Assembly: GCA_045133615.1 (NCBI GenBank)
Contig: JBGUUQ010000021.1
Span: 1 to 64,000 of the forward strand
DNA length: 64,000 bases
DNA from: M3 sp045133615
GTDB lineage: Bacteria > Bacteroidota > Bacteroidia > Bacteroidales > Muribaculaceae
Direction: 5' to 3'
A program made the position numbers and the translations under genes. The notes under the pieces were generated by a model, which searched no databases, was not told where the DNA came from, and saw only the letters and a program-made list of their open reading frames with translations. How positions within the stretch are numbered: the first letter of the stretch is position 1; the number at the start of each line of letters is the position of its first letter. Below, piece after piece: positions 43,683 through 52,788 of this stretch.

Positions 43683-44762
43683 TCAGATTACTATTTCTTG
43701 TCCTGTGATAATACCGCTGCCGAAGCATAAACGGCTGTCGGAATCGTATATGACAGCAAACTGACCGGGAGCGATGCCTTGTACTTTATTTTCACTTTCT
43801 ATGACATATTCGCTGCCACCGAGGTGAGTAAGTTTTCCTTTTAAAAATTCGGGCATGTGCCGGTTTTTAAACGTGATGTCTACGCTTGAAGTCGCTCCTC
43901 CCCACGGATTTCCGGATATGAAATGCATTTCATCCAAGTGGAGTACTTTGCCGAATTGTTTCTCTGTGCCGTAACCGTTGCTGACGTAAACCACGTTGTC
44001 GATAACATTTTTCTTTACCACATACCAAGGCCCACCACTTAGTCCGAGTCCTTTGCGTTGCCCTATTGTGTGGAACCAAAAACCGCGATGCTCGCCAAGT
44101 TTGCGACCGGTCTCGATTTCGATAATCGGCCCCGGTTTTTCTCCGAGATGGCGACGAATAAAGTCGTTGTAATTGATTTTTCCGAGGAAGCAAATGCCCT
44201 GACTGTCTTTTCGATAAGCGTTTGGCATACCGGCATCGATGGCTGTTTGTCGCACCTCGGCTTTAGGCATTTTGCCGAGAGGAAACATAAGGTGACTGAG
44301 TTGAGAGTAGTCGATTCGTGCAAGGAAATCGGTTTGGTCCTTTACCGGATCGACAGCTGTTGCCAAATAAACTTTTCCTTCAATGATTTCCGTAGATGCA
44401 TAGTGACCGGTTGCGGTTTTGTCAAATTCATGCCCCCACCGCTGCTCGAAATATCCGAATTTAATCATCTTGTTGCACATGATGTCGGGGTTGGGAGTCA
44501 AGCCGGCTTTTACTGTGCGAAGGGCATATTCCATTACGTTTTCCCAGTACTCTTCATGTAGCGACACTACATCGAATGGCAGATGATAACGGGCAGCGAT
44601 GAGGCTGCACATTTCGATATCTTCTTCTGCCGAGCAGTCGCCCTCGTCGGTGTCGAGACCGATGCGAATATAAAATAGATGAAGGTCGTGACCTTCTTGT
44701 GCAAGACGATGTACAACAACCGCGCTGTCTACGCCTCCTGATATGAGTACTGCTATTTTCAT
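43683..44762 (-). CDS. mnmA: tRNA-specific 2-thiouridylase MnmA
   Basis: 359 aa. The PP-loop ATP site SGGVDSAVVVHRL (residues 8-20) and two catalytic cysteines (NPDIMCNKMIKF near 101, GICFLG near 193) are present. MnmA puts sulfur on U34 of tRNA Lys/Glu/Gln. The C-terminal binding domain ends with CFGSGIITGQEIVI. Third gene of the DUF5106-DoxX-mnmA run. Confidence 0.94.
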   Translation of the reverse strand: MKIAVLISGGVDSAVVVHRLAQEGHDLHLFYIRIGLDTDEGDCSAEEDIEMCSLIAARYHLPFDVVSLHEEYWENVMEYALRTVKAGLTPNPDIMCNKMIKFGYFEQRWGHEFDKTATGHYASTEIIEGKVYLATAVDPVKDQTDFLARIDYSQLSHLMFPLGKMPKAEVRQTAIDAGMPNAYRKDSQGICFLGKINYNDFIRRHLGEKPGPIIEIETGRKLGEHRGFWFHTIGQRKGLGLSGGPWYVVKKNVIDNVVYVSNGYGTEKQFGKVLHLDEMHFISGNPWGGATSSVDITFKNRHMPEFLKGKLTHLGGSEYVIESENKVQGIAPGQFAVIYDSDSRLCFGSGIITGQEIVI

Positions 44763-44789
44763 TTTGCAATTTATTCGATTAGATGATGA

Positions 44790-45305
44790 CTATGCTTCGT
44801 CGAGAGCCTTATTGTCGTCTTTTCCACGACTTGAAAGCAAAAACAACGAGATGAAATAGTCAAGAGATATTTTGCCGGGACCGGCAAGTATTATGAACAG
44901 GTATATGCCTATAAACATTATAGGAAGATACCCCGGTTGTATGCTGTCGATCAGATACGGGCTGACAGTGTGTATATCCGCCAAAATATAGTGTTCGGCA
45001 AACAACATGGAGATAATCGGCGGGATGGTGGCCAAACGAGTAAGAAAACCTACCATAATGAGCAGAGAACAGAGCAATTCAATGATAATCATGACAATGA
45101 GAGATGTTTCCGACGACATTCCCATTGTGCCGGGAAATGTGGTACTCATTTGCTCGAAGTTCATCAGATGACGTATGCCGAATTGCATAAACATTACGCC
45201 GACAAACAGGCGAAGAAACAATCGAGCCATGTTGCTGTATGTCGTACCTGTGATTCGGAGAAAAGCTCTCTCGATGATGATGCGTAGACGTTTTTTGTTT
45301 GCCAT
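44790..45305 (-). CDS. DoxX family membrane protein
   Basis: 171 aa, four hydrophobic helices. The DoxX core is seen around RLFVGVMFMQFGIRHLMNF and later PGKISLDYFISLFL. Family members are small membrane proteins, some linked to oxidative stress or quinone chemistry; function here is unknown. Basic N-terminus. 8 bases after the DUF5106 gene. Confidence 0.82.
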   Translation of the reverse strand: MANKKRLRIIIERAFLRITGTTYSNMARLFLRLFVGVMFMQFGIRHLMNFEQMSTTFPGTMGMSSETSLIVMIIIELLCSLLIMVGFLTRLATIPPIISMLFAEHYILADIHTVSPYLIDSIQPGYLPIMFIGIYLFIILAGPGKISLDYFISLFLLSSRGKDDNKALDEA

Positions 45306-45313
45306 AACGGTAA

Positions 45314-46186
45314 TTAATTTAGTGAGCCTATTGCGCGTAAAAGTACATCGATGTTGACATTTTTTGCAACAATGCGATGATTTTTAAGGAGATAAATCGA
45401 GGGGGTGTTTCTAATATCGTAGATTGAATCGATTTCGGGGGATGCTCCCACTTCCCATTCAAACGGATAATCTTTTACCATCGTTTTCCATTGTTCGGAT
45501 GGTTCGGTAATGGATATGGCCACTATTTTCAATCGTCCTGCCGCAATGAGCATATTGGTTTTTGCATCGGCATCAAGGCGAAGTTTTATCATCGAGCAAT
45601 CTTCACATTCGGGGTCGTTGAAAAACAGGATGACAAATTCGGCCAACTGGCTGTTGATATTGTGTTTGGCTCCGTGGCGGGTGGTGTATTCGGCTGCCGG
45701 AGCTATCATGCCTTCCATTGATTTGCTTAAAATCGAATATTGGTGCTCATAGCGGGCACGGTCGGCAGCGGGTACTTTTTTGTTTAGAATTATCGGTTCG
45801 AGAAATTTAAGGTACAATTCATCGCTCCAATATTCGGCATTGTCACTGTAGAGTGCGTTTTCTGCCATTTGTCCGACTGCCAAAATGGCATCGACATTAT
45901 TGTTTATTGAAGTATATAATTGATTTATAGATGAATATACCGTATCGGCTGATGCGTGTGGCATGAACGAAATATAGCTGCGAAATGCCGAATCCAATCG
46001 TTCGGGCGATTTTAGTGCTTTTTTCATGTCGCACTTTTCCCAAAAATGCGACACGAGAAAGTCTGCACGATCGTAGAAAGAGGTCAGACTATCAGGGATT
46101 TCGGGATATGGAAATAGCTTTTCTTGAGCGATTGCCGGTGTGGCAATACTTATCAAGGTAAATATGAATAATATGATTTTTTTCAT
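45314..46186 (-). CDS. DUF5106/thioredoxin-like exported protein
   Basis: 290 aa with a signal peptide (to about residue 20). The N-terminal half (25-150) matches the DUF5106 helical region. The C-terminal half (about 165-290) is thioredoxin-like, with FNDPECEDCSMI in place of the usual WCxxC: a CxxC (C-E-D-C) is present. A late Pro (RNTPSIYLL) matches the cis-Pro loop. Probably a periplasmic redox protein. Promoter at 46222-46252. Confidence 0.82.
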   Translation of the reverse strand: MKKIILFIFTLISIATPAIAQEKLFPYPEIPDSLTSFYDRADFLVSHFWEKCDMKKALKSPERLDSAFRSYISFMPHASADTVYSSINQLYTSINNNVDAILAVGQMAENALYSDNAEYWSDELYLKFLEPIILNKKVPAADRARYEHQYSILSKSMEGMIAPAAEYTTRHGAKHNINSQLAEFVILFFNDPECEDCSMIKLRLDADAKTNMLIAAGRLKIVAISITEPSEQWKTMVKDYPFEWEVGASPEIDSIYDIRNTPSIYLLKNHRIVAKNVNIDVLLRAIGSLN

Positions 46187-46221
46187 CAGATTTTATGTAA
46201 TTGGCATTCTTTTTGAACAAA

Positions 46222-46252
46222 CAAAGGTAGTGAAAGCAACGCGCAAATGCAA
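46222..46252 (-). promoter_or_regulatory. Promoter of DUF5106-to-TPR operon
   Basis: TTG (46252-46250), 20 bases, TACCTTTG (46229-46222) on the minus strand. Best candidate to drive all eight genes down to 38578. Confidence 0.65.
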
Positions 46253-46387
46253 ACATCGGAGCATCTATCTTTTATTATGCGTGTGTTTTTAATAAAGTTT
46301 AGTCAACACACAGATAGATACATCAACTATAATGCTTGTCGGTTGTTTTTATGAAAAAGTGAATTAATCGTTAAATTAACCCATTGT

Positions 46388-48979
46388 ATGAATTTCAACA
46401 ATTTTACAATCAAGTCTCAGGAAGCAATCCAGAAAGCGGTAGAAATCACCCGTACCGCCGGACAGCAGGCTATTGAGCCGGTCCACCTCCTCAAAGGGGT
46501 GATGACTGAGGGTGATTCTTTGGTGAAGTTTATTTTCCAAAAGATGGGTGCCTCTCAAGGAATCCTCGATGGACAAATAGAAAAGGAAATCGCATCGTTG
46601 CCGAAAGTATCGGGTGGCGATCCATATTTGAGCCGTACGTCGAACGATGTATTGCAAAAGTCGCTCGATTTCTCAAAAAAACTTGGCGACGAGTATGTGA
46701 CTCTCGAAGCTTTGCTGATGGGAATATTCCTCGTTAACAGTCCGGCATCGACTATATTGAAAAATGCGGGGTTGACCGAACGTGAACTCAATGCCGCTAT
46801 CGAGGAATTGCGTAAAGGCAAAAAGGCAACAGATCAAAGTGCTGAAGATACCTATAACGCTTTGAGCAAGTATGCTATAAATCTTAATGAACGTGCTCGT
46901 TCCGGAAAGCTTGACCCGGTAATCGGTCGAGATGACGAAATACGCCGTGTGCTGCAAATATTGAGTCGTCGAACAAAAAATAACCCGATGCTTATCGGTG
47001 AGCCGGGAACGGGTAAAACCGCTATTGCCGAGGGACTTGCACAGCGTATCGTGCGTGGAGATGTCCCCGAAAACTTGCGCACGAAGCAATTGTTTTCGCT
47101 TGATATGGGAGCATTGGTGGCAGGCGCAAAATATAAAGGTGAGTTTGAGGAGCGATTGAAAGCAATCGTGAATGAAGTGACGCAGTCGGATGGCGAGATA
47201 ATCCTTTTTATCGATGAAATCCACACTCTTGTCGGAGCGGGAAAAGGGGAGGGCGCCATGGATGCCGCCAATATTCTCAAACCGGCATTGGCTCGTGGCG
47301 AATTGCGCAGTATAGGAGCTACTACGCTCGATGAATACCAAAAATATTTTGAGAAAGACAAGGCTCTTGAACGGCGTTTCCAAAAAGTGATGGTCGATGA
47401 ACCTGATGAATTGAGCGCGATTTCAATTCTGCGTGGATTGAAAGAGAGATATGAAAATCACCATAAGGTGCGTATTCTTGATGAGGCCATTGTTGCTGCC
47501 GTGCAGCTGTCGGAACGATATATTACCGACCGTTTCCTTCCCGATAAGGCTATCGACCTTGTGGATGAGGCGGCATCAAAATTGCGTCTTGAGATAGATT
47601 CGGTGCCCCAGGCTCTCGATGAAATATCCCGCAAAATCACGCAATTGGAAATTGAGCGTGAGGCCATCAAACGTGATGATGCCGAGTCGGAAAAGGTGAA
47701 AGAACTTGAGCGACAACTTGCCGATTTGCGCGATGAAGAGAAACAGTATAAAGCGAAATGGCAGTCGGAGAAAGAGTTGATTAATCGTATTCAGCAAAAT
47801 AAAATCGACATCGAGCAACTTAATTTTGAAGCCGAACGCGCCGAACGTGAGGGAGATTATGCCAAGGTGGCAGAAATCCGCTACTCCAAAGTGCAGCAAA
47901 AGGTGCAGGAAAATGCGTCTATTCAGGAGCAACTTCGCCAAATGCAAGGGGATAAGGCCTTGATTAAGGAGGAGGTGGATGCCGAAGATATTGCCGATAT
48001 TGTTTCGCGTTGGACAGGCATTCCCGTGACAAAAATGGTGCAAAGCGAAAAAGACAAATTGCTTCACCTTGAAGAGGAGTTGCATAAGCGTGTTGTCGGT
48101 CAGGAGGAGGCCATCGCTGCCATATCTGATGCCGTTCGTCGCAGCCGAGCCGGACTTAATGACCCGCGTCGACCGATAGGTTCGTTTATCTTCCTCGGTA
48201 CTACCGGAGTCGGTAAAACCGAATTGGCCAAGGCTCTTGCCGAATATCTGTTTGACGACGAGAATATGATGACTCGTATCGATATGAGCGAATATCAGGA
48301 GAAACATTCTGTGTCGCGACTTGTCGGTGCGCCTCCGGGATATGTGGGATATGATGAAGGCGGTCAGTTGACTGAGGCTGTGCGCCGTAAACCTTATTCG
48401 GTAGTGCTTTTCGACGAAATAGAGAAGGCGCATCCCGATGTGTTCAACATTTTGTTACAAGTGCTTGACGACGGCAGATTGACTGATAACAAGGGTCGGC
48501 TTGTGAATTTCAAGAACACGATTATCATCATGACATCCAATATGGGGTCGCACGTAATCCGCGAGAAACTATCCGGACTTACCCCGACCAATCGCGATGA
48601 GCTTATCGAGGATACCAAAAATGAGGTGGTGGAAATGCTGAAACAGACAATTCGTCCGGAATTCCTCAATCGTATTGATGAAATAATCATGTTTACTCCG
48701 CTTAACGAGCATGAAATCCGGGAAATTGTGGATATTCAGATTCGCGGCATAAAGCGAATGCTTGCCCGCAATGGTGTAACTCTCGACGTGACATCGTCGG
48801 CATTGTCGTTGCTTGCCAAAGAAGGATATGACCCCGAATTTGGTGCGCGTCCTGTGAAGCGTGTAATCCACCGCATGGTGCTTAATCAGTTGTCGAAGGA
48901 TATTCTTGCCCAAAAGGTGGATAAGGAGCATCCGATTGTGATAGATGCTGTCGAAGATAATTTGGTATTTAAGAACTGA
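46388..48979 (+). CDS. clpB: ClpB disaggregase (HSP100)
   Basis: 863 aa, full length. Order: N-domain (1-150), AAA1 with Walker A GEPGTGKT (about 206), middle coiled-coil domain (about 405-520, charged), AAA2 with Walker A GTTGVGKT (about 604) and Walker B VVLFDEIEKAHPD, then the C-terminal domain. ClpB pulls aggregated proteins apart with DnaK. No TAnnTTTG is found directly upstream, which is consistent with a stress-specific promoter. Confidence 0.97.
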   Translation: MNFNNFTIKSQEAIQKAVEITRTAGQQAIEPVHLLKGVMTEGDSLVKFIFQKMGASQGILDGQIEKEIASLPKVSGGDPYLSRTSNDVLQKSLDFSKKLGDEYVTLEALLMGIFLVNSPASTILKNAGLTERELNAAIEELRKGKKATDQSAEDTYNALSKYAINLNERARSGKLDPVIGRDDEIRRVLQILSRRTKNNPMLIGEPGTGKTAIAEGLAQRIVRGDVPENLRTKQLFSLDMGALVAGAKYKGEFEERLKAIVNEVTQSDGEIILFIDEIHTLVGAGKGEGAMDAANILKPALARGELRSIGATTLDEYQKYFEKDKALERRFQKVMVDEPDELSAISILRGLKERYENHHKVRILDEAIVAAVQLSERYITDRFLPDKAIDLVDEAASKLRLEIDSVPQALDEISRKITQLEIEREAIKRDDAESEKVKELERQLADLRDEEKQYKAKWQSEKELINRIQQNKIDIEQLNFEAERAEREGDYAKVAEIRYSKVQQKVQENASIQEQLRQMQGDKALIKEEVDAEDIADIVSRWTGIPVTKMVQSEKDKLLHLEEELHKRVVGQEEAIAAISDAVRRSRAGLNDPRRPIGSFIFLGTTGVGKTELAKALAEYLFDDENMMTRIDMSEYQEKHSVSRLVGAPPGYVGYDEGGQLTEAVRRKPYSVVLFDEIEKAHPDVFNILLQVLDDGRLTDNKGRLVNFKNTIIIMTSNMGSHVIREKLSGLTPTNRDELIEDTKNEVVEMLKQTIRPEFLNRIDEIIMFTPLNEHEIREIVDIQIRGIKRMLARNGVTLDVTSSALSLLAKEGYDPEFGARPVKRVIHRMVLNQLSKDILAQKVDKEHPIVIDAVEDNLVFKN

Positions 48980-49044
48980 ATCGATAAACTTATTGACGGT
49001 GAGATTGTTTAGAAAAGTGAACTTAGTTTTTAATAATTGGTATT

Positions 49045-49515
49045 ATGAAAAAGTTACTTTTCTTATTGTTGGCATTGCCACTGCTCATGGTGTCGTGTGA
49101 CGACGATGACAATTTCCCTAAAGTACAACTGAAAATCGATGGTTCGGGCGGAGTTACTCACGAAGGATATATCTATTTACTTCAAGGAGATACGCTCTCT
49201 ATCGACAGTATCGGCATCGTATCGGCGGAGTCTACTTCCGGAGTGAAAATCACCGGTGCAAACTATTATCTCGATTATCGTCCGGTGTGGTCGACCGTCG
49301 TAGCTCCTTTCGGCTATAAATTGGAAACCGGAACTTTAGCTACCGGAAGCCATATTTTAGAGATACAATGCCCAGTATTGGCTGTTGGTTACAGTCCGGC
49401 TGTGGCGTTTGTCTCATATCAGCTCAGGATAGTCGATTCGGAAGATGATATGCCGTCGAGCAGCGATTCCACATCAGTGTCGGGAAGTTTCCTGTCTGAA
49501 ATCAAGGGGCAATAA
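49045..49515 (+). CDS. Small lipoprotein, unknown function
   Basis: 156 aa. Lipobox PLLMVSC then CDDDDNFPK, a typical acidic surface-export-like signal. The rest looks like one beta-sandwich domain. I do not recognise the family. Follows clpB by 65 bases and ends before a terminator, so possibly read through from clpB. Confidence 0.75.
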   Translation: MKKLLFLLLALPLLMVSCDDDDNFPKVQLKIDGSGGVTHEGYIYLLQGDTLSIDSIGIVSAESTSGVKITGANYYLDYRPVWSTVVAPFGYKLETGTLATGSHILEIQCPVLAVGYSPAVAFVSYQLRIVDSEDDMPSSSDSTSVSGSFLSEIKGQ

Positions 49516-49536
49516 ACAATGCCCATACTAAAAAAC

Positions 49537-49569
49537 GAAGCGCATCTTCTCGTATGGAGGATGCGCTTC
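49537..49569 (-). terminator. Bidirectional terminator, fabI/lipoprotein
   Basis: GAAGCGCATC / GATGCGCTTC stem with a 13-base loop; six T on the minus-strand side favours fabI. Confidence 0.82.
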
Positions 49570-49595
49570 TGCTTAATGTATCAGATAGTTTTGGA

Positions 49596-50453
49596 TTAAC
49601 CGTATTGAATGGTTCCGTCGGGATTACGATAAAGATCAAGTGTCTTTTCGTATTGGTCCATAGCGCGGAGACTCATACCCATCGAGGAGAATCCTCCGTC
49701 GTGGAAGAGATTTTGCATTGTCACTTTCTTGGTCAAGTCGCTGAACATTACGATACAATAGTCGGCACATTCATCGGCACTTGCGTTGCTGAGTGGCGAC
49801 ATGCGGTTGGCAAAGTCCATGAGCGATTCCATTCCTTTCACGCCACTGCCGGCTGTGGTCTGAGTGGGCGATTGAGAGATGGTGTTGATACGTACATGCT
49901 TTTCGCGACCGTAGATGTAGCCGAATGAGCGAGCGATTGATTCCAAAAGGGCTTTTGCATCGGCCATGTCGTTATAGCCGAAGAATGTGCGTTGTGCTGC
50001 AACGTAGCTCAATGCGATAATGCTGCCGTAGTCGCTGATTGCATCGAGTTTTTTAGCCACTTGAATCATTTTGTGGAATGAGATGGCTGATATGTCGAGA
50101 GTTTTGTCGAGCAAATCGTAGTCAAGGTCGTCGTAAAGACGCTTTTTGCGCACATTGGGCGACATTCCGATAGAGTGAAGTACGAAGTCGATCTTTCCTC
50201 CAAGGATTTCCATCGACTTGGAAAATACCATTTCAAGGTCTTCTACATTGGTTGCATCGGCGGGAATGATTTCAGCATTCAATTTTTCACCGAGCTTGCT
50301 TACATCACCCATACGTACAGCGACGGGGGTGTTAGTCAATGTGATGGTTGCACCTTCTTCAACTGCTTTTTCTGCAACTTTCCACGCGATACTCATATCG
50401 TTGAGTGCGCCGAAGATGATACCACGCTTGCCTTTCAGTAAGTTGTAACTCAT
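49596..50453 (-). CDS. fabI: Enoyl-ACP reductase
   Basis: 285 aa, SDR fold. Starts MSYNLLKGKRGIIFGALND (cofactor loop), contains the Y-x6-K pair in YNDMADAKALLESIARS and INTISQSPTQTTAG. Catalyses the last, NAD(P)H-dependent reduction of each fatty-acid elongation cycle. A -7 element lies at 50494-50487. Confidence 0.95.
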   Translation of the reverse strand: MSYNLLKGKRGIIFGALNDMSIAWKVAEKAVEEGATITLTNTPVAVRMGDVSKLGEKLNAEIIPADATNVEDLEMVFSKSMEILGGKIDFVLHSIGMSPNVRKKRLYDDLDYDLLDKTLDISAISFHKMIQVAKKLDAISDYGSIIALSYVAAQRTFFGYNDMADAKALLESIARSFGYIYGREKHVRINTISQSPTQTTAGSGVKGMESLMDFANRMSPLSNASADECADYCIVMFSDLTKKVTMQNLFHDGGFSSMGMSLRAMDQYEKTLDLYRNPDGTIQYG

Positions 50454-50486
50454 GAGATTTCTTTATGTTTTAATTATAATGCGGTG

Positions 50487-50494
50487 CAAAATTA
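50487..50494 (-). promoter_or_regulatory. -7 element of fabI
   Basis: TAATTTTG on the minus strand, 34 bases before the fabI ATG. Confidence 0.5.
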
Positions 50495-50588
50495 CGTTTT
50501 TTTTCTCAATTTACGAAATATAGGCTGTGAATGAGGTGAAAATAAGGCTTAAATTGCTATCTTCGCGGGTTGAAAAAGAAATGAGAAG

Positions 50589-52055
50589 ATGAAACGTATA
50601 GGTTTGATGATTCTTTTGATGATGACGGTTGTGGTCCATGCGCAAAATCCTAAAAGAGAATTTCGTGGTGTGTGGTTGCAGACTGTCTATCAATCTCAAT
50701 ATGCACGGCAATCTACGGCTGAAAACAAGAAATATCTTTCGGAACTGCTTGACCGATTGCAAGAAGCCGGTATAAATGCGGTGATATTTCAGGTCCGACC
50801 GTCGGCCGATGCTTTCTATGAATCGGAAATAGAACCGTGGAGTCGATTCCTGACAGGGACAGCCGGCAAGGCTCCGCAACCGATGTGGGACCCGTTGGCG
50901 TTTATGGTGGAGGAGTGTCATTCCCGCGGCATGGAGTTGCATGCGTGGTTGAATCCCTATCGTGTCACTACTTCAAAAAACGAGAAATTACCGCGAGGAC
51001 ATATCTATTATAAGCATCCTGAACGATTCGTGACGTATGATGGTAAGGTGTATTTTGATCCGGGAATTCCTGAAAATAGAAAATATATAGCACGAGTTGT
51101 CGACGACATTGTGTCGCGCTACGACGTAGATGCCATTCATTTTGACGATTATTTCTACCCTTATCCGGTGGCTAAGCGACAGTTCCCGGATGATAAATCA
51201 TATAAAAAATATGGCAAGGGGATAGCTCGTGATGATTGGCGGCGACGAAATGTGGATATGCTTGTAGAGGAGGTTCATGAGACGATTGCCAAGCGCAAAC
51301 CATGGGTACGCTTCGGAATAAGTCCGTTTGGTATCTGGCGCAATAAGGTTAATGATAGGCGTGGAAGCGAGACTTCGGGGATGGAAAATTACAGTGCATT
51401 GTATGCCGATGTACTTCAATGGAGCGAGCATGGCTGGGTAGACTATATGATGCCTCAAGTGTATTGGGAAATAGAAAATAAGCGTGCGTCTTATTCTATT
51501 CTTGTAGATTGGTGGGCTAAAAATGCGAATGACCGACTTATGATTATCGGGCAAGATGTGGAGCGTACGATGAAATATGCCGATATTGCTCCATCGACCG
51601 AAGCAACGCAACTACGACATAAAATGAATTTGGCGCGAGAACATCCTACGATACAAGGGTCATGTTGGTGGTGGGGGTATATCTTTGCCGACAATCATGC
51701 CGGCATTGTAGATTCGCTTGCCGGTGAGTTTTATTCTACTTATGCTTTGCCTCCCGCTTATCCGTGGATTAGTGACAAATCGCCCAAGGCAGTTGAAAAA
51801 TTGAAGTATAAGGATAATCTGTTGTCGTGGAAAGAACCAAAGAAGCATGGCAAAACGACCGACGTGGTAAAGTATGTGGTCTACTATTTCCCTGACGGAA
51901 TAGAGGTGGATATAGAGCAGTCTGATGCTATTATTGCGATAACGACTGAATGTAGTTTTGACCTTGACGAACCATTGCCCGGTGTGTATATGGTTACGGC
52001 TGTGGATAGAGTCAATAATGAATCGGAGCCGAAGAAAATCAGAATTGACAAATAG
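50589..52055 (+). CDS. GHL10 (DUF187) glycosyl hydrolase-like protein
   Basis: 488 aa. Signal peptide MKRIGLMILLMMTVVVHA; residues about 20-330 are the family-10-like glycosyl hydrolase domain, with EFRGVWLQTVY, MELHAWLNPYR and AIHFDDYFYP (acidic cluster). C-terminal about 100 residues look like an FN3/Ig module (VKYVVYYFPDG). Predicted exported carbohydrate-active enzyme; substrate unknown. A weak -7 (TATCTTCG) lies at 50558. Confidence 0.88.
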   Translation: MKRIGLMILLMMTVVVHAQNPKREFRGVWLQTVYQSQYARQSTAENKKYLSELLDRLQEAGINAVIFQVRPSADAFYESEIEPWSRFLTGTAGKAPQPMWDPLAFMVEECHSRGMELHAWLNPYRVTTSKNEKLPRGHIYYKHPERFVTYDGKVYFDPGIPENRKYIARVVDDIVSRYDVDAIHFDDYFYPYPVAKRQFPDDKSYKKYGKGIARDDWRRRNVDMLVEEVHETIAKRKPWVRFGISPFGIWRNKVNDRRGSETSGMENYSALYADVLQWSEHGWVDYMMPQVYWEIENKRASYSILVDWWAKNANDRLMIIGQDVERTMKYADIAPSTEATQLRHKMNLAREHPTIQGSCWWWGYIFADNHAGIVDSLAGEFYSTYALPPAYPWISDKSPKAVEKLKYKDNLLSWKEPKKHGKTTDVVKYVVYYFPDGIEVDIEQSDAIIAITTECSFDLDEPLPGVYMVTAVDRVNNESEPKKIRIDK

Positions 52056-52062
52056 AAATAGC

Positions 52063-52104
52063 AAAGCGGTTGCATCCATGCGTTTGAATGCAACCGCTTT
52101 TTTT
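52063..52104 (+). terminator. Terminator after GHL10 gene
   Basis: AAAGCGGTTGCAT / ATGCAACCGCTTT stem followed by a T-run. Confidence 0.88.
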
Positions 52105-52118
52105 ATAAGTTGTTTTGG

Positions 52119-52766
52119 CTATTTCTTGGAGAGTGTGAATCCGGCGCAAATGCCGTCGTAGCTGTTGAGAAGTTGGGTGACGGTAGATACAGTTGTATTA
52201 CCGGAAATAGAGGCTACTTTCTCCATGATGGCAACGAACTTTGACACATCGAAAGTCATGTCGATCGATGAGCCGCTCTTGGTGATGTAAGACGTCATTT
52301 TGCCGATAGAGACTTTTCCTGCTACTTTTACATTGAAAACGAAGTTGTCGCCCTCTTTGGTAATGGTGCCCGAAAGGGTGGTGCGCTTAAACTTCATGGT
52401 GAACGTGCTGTCGGACTCTACGGTGAGATACATGGCGTTGAAACCGATTTTGTTGTAGTATGTCTCTAATTTCTGCTCGATGGTCACAGCGGCAGCCGCT
52501 CCACCTGCTTTCTGAAGCAAATTGTCGCTTTTGAAAGACACGGCTGGTGATACGTAGTTCCATGTCCCTACGAGGTCGGCGACATCGAGATTGTCGGATG
52601 AAATAATGTTACCCAAAAGTGAACCTAATGCGCCGAGGGTGCTTGATGATGACGTGGTCGATGTCGAATCTGATTTAGATGACAACCCTCCCAAAAGTGA
52701 TTGTAGATCGAAAGCATTGGCATTGAGTGCAAATGCAATCATAAGCAATGATAATAGTTTTTTCAT
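52119..52766 (-). CDS. DUF4923 family protein
   Basis: 215 aa. Signal peptide MKKLLSLLMIAFALNANAF, a Ser/Thr-rich low-complexity stretch (about 30-45), then a lipocalin-like domain (DLVGTWNYVSPAVSFKSDN, then TLSGTITKEGDNFVF). This is the DUF4923 family, restricted as far as I know to Bacteroidales and without a function. Follows the capD-like gene by 22 bases, so probably the end of that unit. Confidence 0.85.
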   Translation of the reverse strand: MKKLLSLLMIAFALNANAFDLQSLLGGLSSKSDSTSTTSSSSTLGALGSLLGNIISSDNLDVADLVGTWNYVSPAVSFKSDNLLQKAGGAAAAVTIEQKLETYYNKIGFNAMYLTVESDSTFTMKFKRTTLSGTITKEGDNFVFNVKVAGKVSIGKMTSYITKSGSSIDMTFDVSKFVAIMEKVASISGNTTVSTVTQLLNSYDGICAGFTLSKK

Positions 52767-52788
52767 CGTTGATGTATTATGTTAGTAT

